Below, one piece after another: positions 9,811 to 24,200 of a stretch of 64,000 bases of DNA (its first letter is position 1; every line of letters begins with the position of its first letter). The stretch is from assembly GCA_021234535.1 (NCBI GenBank), contig CM037845.1:1764501-1828500 (forward strand). The letters are read 5' to 3'. The notes beneath the pieces are model-generated. The model did not search any database, was not told where the DNA came from, and saw nothing but the letters and a program-made list of their open reading frames with translations. The position numbers were made by a program, and so were the translations under genes. This DNA comes from Stichopus chloronotus (taxonomy: Eukaryota > Echinodermata > Holothuroidea > Aspidochirotida > Stichopodidae).

Positions 9811-12206
9811 AAATAAAAATTAGTGCTAAATTGTTCCCACTTTAAGCATCAAAAGTAGAGTGATGATCAGAATGTGACTCGGAGGTGCTGAAATGTTTTT
9901 GTAATCACGCATCAGTGGTATCAAATCCAAAAGTGTATGAGATACTCTTGAGTAGACATGAAATATTCTAACAGCCTTTTATTGCATGTTATCTAGCATT
10001 CAAAGAATGCTGCTTTTAAATTTTACTATTTAGGAGTGGAACAACCATCTGGTTTGATGAGTAAGACCTCATATGTAAAATATCAAGAACTGTTTATGAA
10101 TTACAATGACTATTGAGTAGATGGTGCTCACGTTGTATATCTGATTGCCGATTGGGAGCTTGCCCTTCGCTTCAGGTAATGAAAGAGATATTTTATTCTT
10201 CATTTACATGAAGTTCTTCATAGTAATGGTTAAAATGCCAAGTAAAAATAAACCTGTGAAGCATTGATGGAACTTATCATATGGTGAGCATTTGATGGAC
10301 TATACCATCGATAGCTCACGTCATTAACAGATGTAATCTCTGAAGCAAGTGGGCTCAGTATCTAATCACTCATGTCTGATCATTTGCAAGAGCTGTCTCC
10401 AAGAGGGCTCATCTTTTCATCATCACTGGTACAGTAATGGTCATGAAAAATTCAACTTCATCTAGGTCAGTCGCTCATAAAATCAATGGATAAAGTGGTG
10501 AATAAACTGTAAATAAATGTGTAACAATTACAGCGTTAGTAGAATTTTTGCAGAATGTTTTCATTTGTTGTAAATAAATCTCCATGGTTACCATTTGTTT
10601 GCCACACGTACCATCACTTGTACATATATTGAGCAGGATTATAGATCAGGAGTATCATTTGAGGGAGGAGGGGGAGGGAAGGCACTGAGCAATTGGAGTG
10701 GTGGTTGATTCACTGTGTTATATATCTGACCGGTTCTGTTGTTGTATTCATTGGTATTCCTGCCACAGATATATAAACTAACTTCTCATTCATGTATCGT
10801 GCACATTATAGGTCGATCTTTCGTTACAATTCAAAAAATTTTCAGTTTTTTTTCTTCTGTCAATTTCTTCAAATTCATTCAATTACACAAACCTTTCATA
10901 TTTTGTGGTATTCATAGCTGGAGGTTTTCAGGTGTGGTCACACTGTTTTCCTTTTTCCTTCTGTTTTTTTTTTCCTTTTTGGTATTCTGGATAGCATCGG
11001 CATTAAAAGTCAGTGTATTCATTTTATGTCACCTTCAGAACCTTCATGTGCCTTCTTGTGACACCTTGGCATTAAAAGGTACATCATTATTAATTTCCAA
11101 GTAGTTTCTGTGAAGATTTCAGCTACACTCCAGAGATGGCTTTAGTGGATTTCAAAATGTTTGGTACAATGATGACACGAAAATAAAACTTTCCTTCAAT
11201 TTTTGATTACAAGTTAAAACCATGTATTATGTATTTTTATCTGTTGCTAAATAAAAGGAAAATTCTGCATCATTTTGTTTGATGTTAATTTGTTGACTTC
11301 CTTGTTCTTTAAGGTATGTCACTGAGTTCTCTGTACATTAAGTAAGTCCTACCCCAGTCAACTGTGAAGTAAAAAATTCACTGTATCATTTTTGGTTTAC
11401 CCTCGGCACCTTTCCCATTAAAAAAAATGTGGAATACGAAAGGAAGTGGAGTAATACGTCCCCTGAACATTACCCTAAAAGTTTTTGTATTTGTGGTTGT
11501 CACTTGTGAAAGAATATTTGAGAATAGGTTGGGCATAAATGCCGAGCAAATTTGGTTGCTGGGCACCCATGACTGAATTCCCTATCGGTTACGCTTTTCA
11601 CCGCGTATCCGCCATGTCATCCCACTCCTGCACTACCTCATAATATCTATATGGTAGTGAAACTAACCTTAAAGGTAGTCACCCGTCGCCACCCTAAGCT
11701 CTACATTTTGGACTGGGATGAGGAAAATTCTCATTTTGCTCTGCTCTTTGACGACAAATTAAAAAAAAAATGAGAAACTCAAATTACACAGCATTCACAG
11801 GGGTCCGTTGTTTGGATTACACGTGTGGAGTTTTGAACAGGATGTGGAAAGCGAGTGGTTGGAAGAATTAAAACTGGGGTGATGAGTCACTGTCTTACCA
11901 TCAGATATGTATATTGCAAAAGACTTCGTGAAGAATGTTAACAAAAATGAAGAAAAAAAACGAACATGATATGTTTAGAATCGGGATTTTGTGAATTAAA
12001 CCGGTGTTCAAAAAAGACACCCTAGGAGTGGGTCACATACACCGTGTGTGATTTTACAGCTGAGCATTTAGACGTACTGAAACCAAGAAGATCTGTATCG
12101 TAATATTGGTATTCTGTACTAAAAGTACGCCCCCACGCTAAACTTACGCACAGTCGGTGAAAAGGTGAAGGAGGGATCTTTGAAACTTGTCAAGGAAAAG
12201 CTGAAT
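9811..12206 (+). other. Afadin 3' UTR / intergenic / PPIL4 promoter region
   Basis: AATAAA candidates for afadin lie at 9812, 10247, 10501, 10512, 10573, 11182 and 11250; I cannot tell which is used. No TATA box is obvious before PPIL4. The ATG at 12207 has A at -3 and G at +4. No additional gene seen. Confidence 0.7.
10501..10578 (+). terminator. Cluster of poly(A) signals after afadin
   Basis: AATAAA at 10501-10506, 10512-10517 and 10573-10578, within 800 bp of the stop. A plausible cleavage region but not decisive; others exist at 10247, 11182 and 11250. Confidence 0.4.
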
Positions 12207-12276
12207 ATGGCAGTTCTTCTTGAAACAACTATGGGTGACATAGTTATTGATCTTTACCCAGAAGAAAGGCCCCGTT
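12207..12276 (+). CDS. PPIL4: PPIL4 exon 1 (start codon)
   Basis: ATG in good context (A at -3, G at +4); 23 codons plus one base; donor GTAAGT at 12277. The encoded start is nearly identical to human PPIL4 and ends EERPR. Confidence 0.97.
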
Positions 12277-15200
12277 GTAAGTATAATATTGAAACGCTGT
12301 GGATTCCCAAGTATTTTGAACTTACTTTTAACCAAAGTGGTCACACACCATCGCCCAACGATAAGTGTAGTTTACGTAGACTGTGGCATAAGTACGTGTT
12401 ATGCGAAATTACCTGTTGAGTTTCCGTTCTTACAGTATGAAGCGATTTCATCTCGTTCAAATAACGTTAGCTTTTGTTTCGTGCACGTGAACACTGACTA
12501 ATAATATAAATCCATTTGCAGCTGGATGAATTCGAAGTCAAAGTGAAATCTTTGACAGTTACAGGGGATATGTTTTTACTGGATTCTTAGTCATAGTCAA
12601 AGTAAGGGCTTGGGCAGTCACTGGGAATCCATTTGAGGTTGGATTCCTAGTCGTGGTCAAAGTGTCTTTACTATCGGGATGTGCAGTGAAGTGGTTGCGC
12701 GGTGTATTCTATCATACCGTATTATATGTACCAAATTCTCCACCTTCCCTACCACATCTGTACCACTTACCTGACAAAAAGTGACAGTATTCAGGCAGCC
12801 GTTATGACTAGGAATCCTGTGAAAAATAAGACTCCCACTCCCAGAAACCGCAATGAGGGTTGGGGGGGGGGGGGTTGAGTACGAGTTGTCCTAATTGAAG
12901 AACCAGAGACAAGTTCATAAGAATAAGATTTTTTTCAGAGTAATTCTGAAGGCTCTATGTGACATATCTGCTGTCCAGTACTTTTTTTCCGAAGATAGGC
13001 TATATATACCGTTTTGAGCATCACACAGTGTCGTTCTCAAAAGGAAATATGCCTAAAACATTATATCGACTAGGAATCCGTGTCTAGGATTTGGAAAGGT
13101 GTCCAATTTCACTGAGGCGGGGTATAACTCTGTGAATTCTTTGACCTATAAACTTGGGATTGCTTTTTGCCTCAAAATGTTTCTTTTCCAACCAGGGATC
13201 ACAATGCTCTTGACCTAGTTTTGAGAAGTGATTAAAATTTGGTTTGTGGCATTCAGAGCTTTTATAGAATACTGTAGGATTCTGACTCTGTAGGTCTAGT
13301 AGGGCATTGTCCATAAATATGTGCGGAGGAAATAGAACTTAATTTGGCAAACTTAGAGTGGTGACACAACTACAAGGAAAATGGAAGAGGCACGATGGGT
13401 TGCGTGCATTGCTTGTATTGTACTACGTGCACCAACTGAAATCAAACAACAGAATGACATCTAAGTCCTCTACAACTTACAAGGACAACTCAGCTAATTA
13501 ACATAAAAATAACGGACACATACATACAGCTGCAAACACACAGCTGGCTTAACACAAAAAGAAATAGTTACGCTTGCAACAATGATACTATTACAGTATC
13601 TAGTATTTGGAAAAGTGTCCAGTTTCACTGAGGCAGGGTATAACTCTGTGAATCCTTTGACCTATTAACTCGGGATTGCTTTTTGCACCAAAATGTTTCT
13701 TTTCCAACCAGGGATCACAATGCTCTTGACCTAGTTTTGAGTTGTGATTAATATTTGGTTTGTGGCGTTCAGAGCTTTTATAGAATACTGTAGGTTTAAG
13801 TGACCATGATATGATTGGGTTTGATGTTGTCTGTTAAATCGATGTGCCAAAGAGCAGTGATCTTATTCCATGTTTTTTCTCGTGCTGATCTTACCTAGGA
13901 CTAGTTCTAACTTTCTTAGTGAGACTGATGGGTTGAATTTATTTCTGGATAAAAATGCTGTGGAGTCTTGGAATTGCTTTCTTGATAAGATTGTACAGTA
14001 TTTTTATGAAAACTTTTGTTCCATGGAGAAGACTACAGGCCAGTGGAAGTAAACCTTCCTGGATGTCTAGTGAGGTATTTCTTTCTGGTCAACAGAAGCA
14101 TTAATTGTGGAGACTTTCATTCTTCTGGGTTTGCCCACTCTGCTACAGATTTTGACAATTTTAAAAGACAGGAAGTTTCTGTGAACCAGTTGATCTCCAG
14201 TGCTCAATTTGCTTGTGAGTTTGATATTGCTTGGCAGAGAACCAAAGGGCTTTCATCTCATATGTTCAGTCTAAACAGGAAATCAAACATACAAGTATTG
14301 TTCCCCTTCATGATTCTTCTGGTTTCAAAATTAGTGATAGTCTAAGGGATTGCAGATAGTTTGAAGAATTTCTTTTCTTCGGTATTTACTTCTGACAGTT
14401 TGGATGACATTCCTTTGTTGGATTCTGGTGTCTGTGGTTCAATTTTGTGTGAAGTTGTTTTCTCTGAGGACATTGTTTGAAAGAATGTATAAGATTTAAA
14501 GTTATGCAAGGCACCCGGACCAGATTCCATCTGTCTATTTTTCATACTGAATAAATTTTGCACATGGTCTTTGTTATCTACTTACAGTACCATGATTTTC
14601 ATCGAATCAATGCATGAGGGTTCTGCTCCCAATGACTGGAAGTGTGCAAATGTTAATACTATATATTTTTGGTAAACCTAGTCTTACCTGTAACTATAGG
14701 CCTGTAAGTCTTACCAGTGTTAGTTCTAAAGTTATGGAGTCTGTTGTTAAGGAAGTGGTGATCAACCATTTCAATGTTAACTTGTTTTTGAATCATTCCC
14801 AACAAGGTTTTTGTCAGAAAAGGTCTTGTTTGACTAACCTTTTTGAATTGTTGGAAGATGTTTCCATAGATCTTTGGATAGTTATAACCCAGTTGATGTA
14901 GTATTTTTAGATTTCCAGAAAGCCTTTGACAAGGTACCTCATAGTCGCTTACTCCTTTTAATTGCAAGGTCTGGATATTGATGGTTGGCTTTTAGGCCTG
15001 ATTAAGAATTGGTAAGTGATCATATGCAGAGAGCAGTCTTTAGTGGCCACACTTTTGATTGTGCAAATGTTTATAGTGGTGTACCTCAGGGTTCTGTTCT
15101 TGGTCCTTTGTTATTTCTGGCATATATATTACTGAACTGAACGACACTGTTAGTCCTTCGCTCAAGAAATTTGCAGATGATACAAAAATATACTATAATA

Positions 15201-18200
15201 TTTGATGTTTTTTCTGAATATGATGCTAAGTGTGTTCAAAGTGATCTTGATAAAGTTTTCAAGTGGTCTGAAGATCAATGTAGACAAGTGTAAAGTAATG
15301 CATATTGGTCATGGGAATCCTAAGATTAATTAAACTCTTGGTGTTAGTAATATCCAGGAGATACATACTTGAAAAACAACTTGGCATTTCTGTAGAGTTT
15401 TCGCTTAAATCCTTTAAACAGTGTGCAGAAGCTGTGCAGGAAAGGCAACCAAATTTTAGGTATGATTAGCTGGAATTTCAAATTTCTTCATGAGGACATT
15501 GTTGTGAGGCTTTACAAGCAGTTGGTTAGGCCCCATGTGGAGTGTGCTGTGTACGCTTGGAATCCCCATTCATCAAAAGACAAATAATTTTGGAAATAGT
15601 TCAAAAAAGAGCTAACTGATTAGTTCCATGAGAGGTGTTAGGATATGATCATAGCTTAAAATACTTCATCTTACACCCCTTATTAAGCTCAGACTTCTTT
15701 GGGCTGATCTTCTGCAGGTCGATAATTTAGTTTTCAATGGATTTGTCATTGGTTTAATTCAACAAATTCTCATGGCCACAGACCTATGTAAGCTCCAAAA
15801 GATGTGTTCTAAGCTGGATGTTTGAAAGTATTCCTTCTGGCAGAGAGTTGCAGATGAATGGAGTGGTCTGACGGAGTCTGTGGTGATGTCTAAGAGTGTT
15901 AATGCTTTTAAGAATGTGCGCAATGAATATTTCCAGCAGTGTGGGAGATTCTGATTGTTATTGATTGGGGTTTGGGAATGTCTGCCCTTTCAGGGTCTTT
16001 TTGTGGGAACATTGTTCTACTGACCCTTTTGTGTACTAAACTAAAACCAAACTAAACTAAACTGAATGACATGTAGTCTTCTACTACGTAGTAGTATTAC
16101 TGTGTACTGTTAGAGCCAAAAGAAGGCATTGCAAACTGAAGTTAGGCTTGAACTGTAATTTGTAAGCTCATGTTAAATATGACTCAAAATTTGATGCCTG
16201 AGTTGGTGTAGACATGCCAAAACCTACTTATACTGTTTATTTCCACTGTTTTGCAGGTAAGTGCTGATTACTAGGTTAAGCCAGGCCTAGGCCTGTGTTA
16301 TGTTACATAATCATCACTGCCCGTCAAATCCTGTGAACTTGTTATCGCTGTGAACCATTCTCTGCAAACAGGTCTACAGTCTTTGTGAACTAGGTGGCAC
16401 ACATCTGCACAATTCATGAATATCACTAGCATCTGACAAAGAAATTTCTAAATCAGATGTATTATTTTTAAATTGGTTGTGTTGTGACAAACCAACAGTA
16501 AACTGGCAACTTTGTGCAGTAAAGTGTGATGATACATTACCTGATAAATATTTCCTGTGCTGTTTGTTGCTATTTAGACTTTTGTTGAATTTGATGAATG
16601 TTTAACAAAGTCTTGTGCTGTTTTATCTCTTGTCCAGGTTGCCTCAATTTTCTGAAGTTGTGTAAGATGAAGTACTATAATTTCAACATCTTTCACTCGG
16701 TGCAGGTACTGTAGTGTTTATCTTTCTTTTCTTTTTTTTCAGAAGTCCGTTTGCATATATCTTTTTCATAGTTTTGATTACTTAGGATGTATTCATTCAT
16801 TATGTGAGGCTATTCAACCAGTTTAAAATTTACCATTAGTCTCATAAGTCCATGGAACAAGCCTGTTCAGCTGTCACTAGTTGCAAATATTTCACTATGT
16901 ATAACAGGCTACCATTAGAAATTCCTGTAATAACATAACTTGATTTATTTTTAATTTGTGTACTTGTTTTGGTAGAGGAATTTTATGGCACAGACTGGAG
17001 ATCCATCGGGAACTGGTTCTGGTGGTCAGTCTATTTATGGGTGAGTCTGAAAATGATACGATAGAGTATTAATTAATGCTTTAACTTTGTGTCGTGATCT
17101 AAAACCAGTTCTGTCTTCATTTCATTGTGTTGTTTAGCTGTGTTTGGTTTTGTTTTCATATTCTGTGTTCAGTTTGATTATTCAGGACATCTTCAAGAAC
17201 TTTTGGTTTTCGTAATAATTTATTTTCTTGTAGTTTTACCAGTTATACAAAGGTTTCAAATCAAAATATTAAGAATTTGATCACTGCATGATAGACCTCC
17301 AGTATTCAACAGAAAATGTGTACAAGTGTGCATCATAACACTCGCATGCACACTTCTTTTTTTCCTTTTTCTTTTTCTTTTTTCTTTCCTGGGTAGTGTC
17401 CGTTTGTGCGGGCATTTTTTTCCTTGTCAACATTCAAGTTTAAGATACAGAACCACACAATGACGTTACTAAATGTTATAAGTGTTTGACTTCTTTCAGT
17501 CACATAAAGGGAGAGTCAGCCAGATTCTTTGACATGGAATCTCATCCACGTATAAAACACAAGAAGAAAGGTTCCATCTCGATGGTCAACAATGGTTCAA
17601 ACCAACATGGATCCCAGGTGATGATAAACTTGGAAGGTTAAAATATGGTCTCAACTGAAGTGTTTTGAAATACAGTATTACTGTTGAGATTGAAAACCAT
17701 AGTCAAAAGTTTATACTACAATGTAATTTTGCACTCCAATACATGGTGTTTTCTTCTGTAATGGTTTTGCCATTTATGAGCAAACACTTCCCAGGTGGTT
17801 TAGTTTATGGTTTGATCTGAATCCTTTTACTAACGAGGCAGAAACAATACACAGGACAGGAAAACATTACATCATGTTTCTTTCCATCGGTTAATCATCA
17901 TAGAGTAGTCTGTGTTCCGGAATACCGTTATGTCACCACAACCTCTTTCATTATCTGTGAACTGTAAAACAATAGAGTAAATAGATGACATTCAAGGATG
18001 TTCACAAATTGAAGAGGTGCAATCATTACTACTTAGTACAATTAGACTTGTTGTATTGGTAAGTTGTTAGCATGTTTATATTGATTGTGCCATATCTTTC
18101 AAGGAGTTATCAATAATATTTGAAAGGTAGGCAACAACTAAAGCTCATGTACAGTAATTTGATTCACATGCTCTTAGTTGCACTACCATATTGCTCACAA

Positions 18201-21200
18201 ATCTATTTAGTTTCTTAACTGCATTATAATGGGCTATTGTCTCAAACTTTAAGAATGCCTAAGGACAAGTCCTTCAAATAGGGTAATAGCATTTGATGGT
18301 GTAGGTTTGGGGTCCCTTTCTTTTCTGTTCTGGTTCCTTGATGGGCACTTTTGACCACATCTGTTTTTTTTTTTTCTTGGAGGGGGGGGAGCTGATGATT
18401 ATTGTAACCATTGTAGTGTTTGTGATGCCTGCTTGTAAACACAATGTCTCAAGAGAACTTTGGACTGATCTCATCTGTGGTATGTAGGCCCTACTATGTA
18501 GGTGCATTATTGGTGGAGGTCGTGGCGGTAAAATGTTGACTGCTGAAATTAGCTAGGCAGTGCTGCAAATTGTATCAAATTAGTACTCTGGCTGCATCAT
18601 TGAAATCATAATGTATTCTTACATTCTGGTTTTAATGGCAGTAAAACTAATTAAACCATAGTTTTAGATTTAGTTTAATATTTCTTTTTTTCAATTTACT
18701 TTTCAAGAAGTTTAATATTTTCTAAAAAAAAAAATTAGTTGCAAATGTAATTCCACTCAGGACTCAGTGAAGTACCATGTATTGCAAGAGTAACAGGTAG
18801 TAAGCCTGATATTAAGTAGTTTGTGCAAATGTTCTGACTGTTGTTACTGGTGACTGACGATGTTGTAGCAGTGCAGTTGCAAAGTTCGAATTGAAGCAGA
18901 TGGCTCCTTTTATTGAGATCAACAGGGGTGTATTACAAAATACATCAGATTTAATAGATTAACTCCTCATAATGAATCATTAAAACCACAATGCATTTGT
19001 GCATTCAAGTTACAGTTGACAGAGGTTGATAACAATCTACAACCCAAAGTTAATTGTTTTGCTTGCAGTTGCTCTATGTTCTGTGAAGCTGTTCATGTGA
19101 GTTTGACTTATTCCCAAAGGTCTTGTCAGTGTTACTGTTTACATCAGTCAGAGTGACCAGATTGTTTTTGTACTGCATTCCCTGGATTTGAATTCTTTGC
19201 GCAACAGTTTTTTTTTCAGTTCACCTGTTAGCACATGTACCTATTAATCATTGAACACTGATAAATGTTTCCTTCTGCAGTGTCTACCTTACGTTGACAT
19301 GTTATTTTGATGTTTAATGTTGTTGGTAACAGTAACCATTTGAACCCATTTTTAATGAAATATCCATGTTTCATAGGTGTACAGATGCTTAACACAGTGA
19401 AGTGATTTGTAAACAAAAGTAAACAATTTTTCCCTGCAGTTATATTAAACCCCATGCCGACATCTTGTTCCTAACTCAAGATATTGCTGTTTGAAGAAAG
19501 AATTTTTCTAGAGAGATTTCCAGTTGTCTCAAGGTTACTCAAATGTCAACACGTAACAGCAGATATTTGTTTCAAGAAATCTTTGATTCTTTTGAAATTG
19601 AAGCACTCCTTTAACCTCCAAATTTGACCCCAGTAATAATGTAAATTGTGTACCCTGTAGTTTACTTTTAAACTTGTGGAAATTAGGGTCATAAAACTCT
19701 TAATACTATCGTAATGTTTTATTTATGACTGTCAAGATTGTGAAGAAATACGATGGATGTTTAAACAGCTATTCCTATGTGATATATCACAAATTTCCCA
19801 TAGTGCAATGCACTATTCTGAAGTAGATATTTTTTTAAAATTCCACAACTTCCACACAGAAAAGACTATTGAAATATTGTTTTCACCAGTAAGGAAAGGG
19901 CAACATTCCTAATTTTTATGAAATAATCATTTTTTTCTCATTGTCAATCCCTTTAAAAGTTAATGCAAAACCTCTTTCAAATAGGGTCATAAATCTACTT
20001 CTTCTAATTATTAATCAATTTCAATGTAACAACATTAACTATATTTTATTTGTATTATTCAGTTTGCTTTGAACCTTTAAAATATGTTCAAATAATATTC
20101 ATATAATAAATACCACAATTTCTTGCTTTACATTAGTTCTTCATTACACTGAGGGAAGATATTGATTACCTGGACGGCATCCATACAGTATTCGGTGAAG
20201 TCACCGAGGGGTTCGATGTACTCGACAAGATCAGTGAAACGTTTTGTGACTCTAAACACAGACCCCTACAGGACATAAGGTAACTTCACTGACAAAACAC
20301 TAATTTTTATTAATTCCCCTTTTTTAAAGTTGAGGGGTAGTTCACAGTTTTCATAATGACTGAGTGACAATTTTTTTTTCTTCTGAAGCTCAGGTCATGC
20401 ATAAATGAGGCAGCAATTAAACTCCAGGATTGGTCATAATCAGATAAGGGAGGGATGGGAGGAGGGGACGGAGGAAGAGGCAAGGAGGGATCAGGATGTG
20501 TAATTGCATGTATGTGCAACACAAAGCTTTAAATACATTGTGTACCTCAGTACATTGCCAGTGACACCCTCAAACCCTTTAAAATATTGGTTCTCTATTT
20601 TGTTGAAGGATTATTTGAATTGTCAAAGTGAAATACATTTAATGCAGTTTACTTGCTGATGGCCTTGTATCTTTTTAACAAGGAGTCTCTTAGCAGATAG
20701 CAGATTTAAGAATGCGCCCCCATCACCAAAAGACTGGTTTTGTTAGGTGGAATACTTCCTTTCCTTGGTTTATCGGGCAGTTTGAGATGCAGCCAGTGAA
20801 GATGTGCCTATGCATCTTACGGTAGTAGTTAAGGTAGTCGAATGGCAGTCTTCTGTCTTTTGTGCTACTTTTCAAAATGTGCTCATCATTGGCCAGTTAT
20901 GTGTAGGCTCGCTGTCTGTTGCCCTGCATGTGTTTCTTGAACATCTCACCATACACAAAATCAAACAACGCCTATGGTATTGTTATCGATTATCACTTCC
21001 ACCGTTGGTAGTTTGTCATGCCAATGGGAATTGACAACTGGTTGCTCAGCAATAGAGGGGTCACATGATATGATGAAGATCAAATGGAAAATGCTGTTTC
21101 GAAAAAAACAGGCTTCATGCCAGCACAAGAAGTAATTGAGACTTTTAGTTTTGGTGCATGACACCTACCCATCTTTCATGGTCAAGCAGCAGTCCACCCT

Positions 21201-24200
21201 GTTTTTGGATGAAGAATTTAGACCAAGAAATATGTGAGGACTGGGAAATAGTGTAGAAAAGTAGCTTGGAGAATAACTCACTCCCCCCCCCCCCCAGCAG
21301 TAACATACTTTAACCCAAGTAATACCAGCGAAGCATCAAGTTTAAAAAAGGCCAATTAAACTCAATATTATGTTCTTTAATCCCAACTTCCTCTCTTTCA
21401 TATTTCCCCCTCCCTTTTTGTCCTCAGGATCAGCCACACAGTGATCCTAGATGATCCATTTGATGATCCCAAGGATCTGGAATTTCCCGATAAATCACCA
21501 GAGATCGATCCATATCAGCTCAAGGTATCAACAATAAACCTTTTAAAACTCAATTGACTATATACCAGGTTTGATTGTGTTTAAGAATCGAATGTAACTT
21601 GTTACAGTCCAAAAGAAGTTAAGTAACAAATCATCTGTTACTTCATTACCCTAGAGGTCAAAATATAAGTGCAAGCAAGGTGTAACTATATTTCTGCATC
21701 CATAACAATTGTCAACTCTTGTAGGCGCATGATTACTACTTTGTCAGTTACTCTGTGGCTGATGTCCTTCTTATCCTGTATTTGACGTCTCAGCTTGTAT
21801 TCATTTGAGTCACAATCTGATGACTCATCATTTTAATACTTTTGAAGGAAGCAACAGGCACTTATACAGTGAGTGGCATCTGTGATACTGCCATTAGACG
21901 TGACATTACGCTAGCTGAAAACTAATGTCTGTGGTTATCCTTTGTCCATCGCCTTGGTCAGGAGATGTTCCCTATTTTGATCCCTATTTGTTATGCGATT
22001 GAATCTCACTTGACATCAGCATAGTTCTAGACCTTAGAAACAAAATTATTTGCTGAAATTAGATTGTGACAGTTTCAATCCTTGTATGATGACTGCTTTC
22101 AGTAGCTTAGATAGCCTGTACCTCTATCCTCTAACGTCAATGGTTGTTTCACATCGGTCTGAAAACTGCGTAGTCTCTTGCAAAATCGTCCCTCTTAAGT
22201 AGATTGTCTTTGCTGTTTGTGATGGACGTCAAAGGTCAGTTGCAACTACCAAAGATACAAATTTGAAAATTCTCTGAAAAATGGTATCTCATAACACTGA
22301 ATTGCACATAGAACACTGCAGTAGTTTGTGTCAGTTAATGCAGCACTGGCAGTCTTCTATGAAAGAGTACTTTTTCTCATGGTCAAGATGAAGAATGGTG
22401 GTTTGTTATAAATGCAAGTGTTTCCTATCACCTATGCAAAGAATTGCTAAAATGAGTCACCAGACCTCTTCATCTAAAATTGTAATATTTTCAGAGCGAC
22501 AGAATCGCCGCAGATGAAGATGTTGGCAAAGAGAAGGAGAAGAACGCAGAGGAGATTGAAGAAGAGGCTCAAATGCAGGAAGCCAAGGCCAATGCACAAA
22601 TCTTAGAAATGGCAAGACATGCTTCTTTTACACCTTTGTTATTTTCCAAGAAGATATAAGGACAAATGTGAAACGTTTTGAAAGTATTTTTTTAATCTTA
22701 GTGTTTCTTATTTCCACGTGAGATTGTTGAAACAGCGCAAAATAGAGAAATTCATTGTAATAGTCAGTAATTCAGTATTGTTGATGGACAACCATACTTG
22801 ACAATTTTCAATTTCAATTCTTTCAGACAGCTGGGATGTTGAAGGCTTATTAAGTATTAAAACCAAAATTTTGGAGTGCCTTTTATCTCATTATTTGTAC
22901 TGCTTACAATCAGTATTTATTTTTCTTGAGGTACAATAGGTATTCGTAATAGGTATTCTTTTTTCTTTTTTTCTAAACACATTATCACATGATAATTTGT
23001 TTTGTCAGATTCATGAACAAGTTCAGCCCGTTATATTTAACCCAACCAAGGATTGCATTTCAATGTGTCTTGCTTCAAAGAAGATGAGACTGTTGAAACG
23101 AGAACTTGCAAAGAGATGCAGTCTTTTTACCTTGCCTGAACAGAGTTTTGGATGTAATCTTCATCTCGCTTAAAAGAGTTCTGGATGTAATCTTTCTGTT
23201 GCATTGTGAAGGGTGCTCTCGGTCTTTTCACATTGCCTCTAATTTTAAGTGTCAAGCTTAACAAAAAGTAAATCATGTATTTTTCAGAGTTTATGCACTG
23301 ATATCCTACTGCAAATAAACGGAAAAAGAACGCAATAACAGTCAAAGGTATCTACTGGGGGTTTGTCAAGTACTGCCTAACTTCATCGTAGGTCAGTGTG
23401 TATGTGAACTTTTGCACCATCCACCTCAAATGACCTTAATGAGCATGACCTACCCACAGATGATGGTGGGTATCTCCATAGGCTAGAACTGAATAGCTCA
23501 ATTGAGCCATAAGCTTTCCAACCAGGAATTTCGGGCCGTGTTGCAGGAATCTATAACGCACAATGCAATTTGGTAACCAAATGTGATGTGCAGAAGCCAA
23601 GCCTAACAATACATAAGATACTCTTCTTCATGAGTAACAGACTTCATGGTTTGTTTATCATACAATGGATGTAGCTGATTGTGATAAGACGCTATTTAAT
23701 GGATTTCACCCAACAATTAAGCAGTTCCCTGGGGCACTTTGGCTTAATGAGCCTATTCAATTCTGCTGGCATGTTGAATAAAATGTAAGCACTACCATCA
23801 GCTTGAAATAAACACAGGAAATTTATGGATGGGCAAATGGTTACATATATTTGAGGTTGTGGTGCAGACAATTTTCCTTTAATTAACTTCATCCTTTTTT
23901 AATTTGCTTGTCAGGTTGGTGATCTTCCTGATGCAGATGTCAAACCCCCCGAAAATGTTCTCTTTGTTTGTAAACTAAATCCTGTAACTACGTCCGAAGA
24001 CCTGGAGATCATTTTCTCAAGATTTGGAAAAATTAGCAGGTAGACAACAAGAAATCAATAATAACATGTAGATGAGATTAAAATCAGCAGGTAGACATCA
24101 GAAATCGACGATGACATGTAGCTGAGATTGAAATGAGTGGATAGACAACAGAAATTGACGACGACGTTTAGCTGAGATTTAAGTCTGCCGGTGGACAACA

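Larger units (their letters stand above)
12277..16637 (+). other. PPIL4 intron 1 with retrotransposon
   Basis: 4.4-kb intron. It has a poly-G run near 12860, a pair of 195-bp direct repeats (13083-13278, 13600-13794) and a decayed non-LTR retrotransposon to about 16064. The rest is unassigned. Confidence 0.88.

Noticed and set aside
14614..14901. Reverse-transcriptase-like frame as a host gene
   Set aside because: It is a piece of a frameshifted non-LTR element inside PPIL4 intron 1.
18880..18900. GTTCGAATTG as a tRNA T-loop
   Set aside because: No matching acceptor stem, anticodon arm or A box around it.
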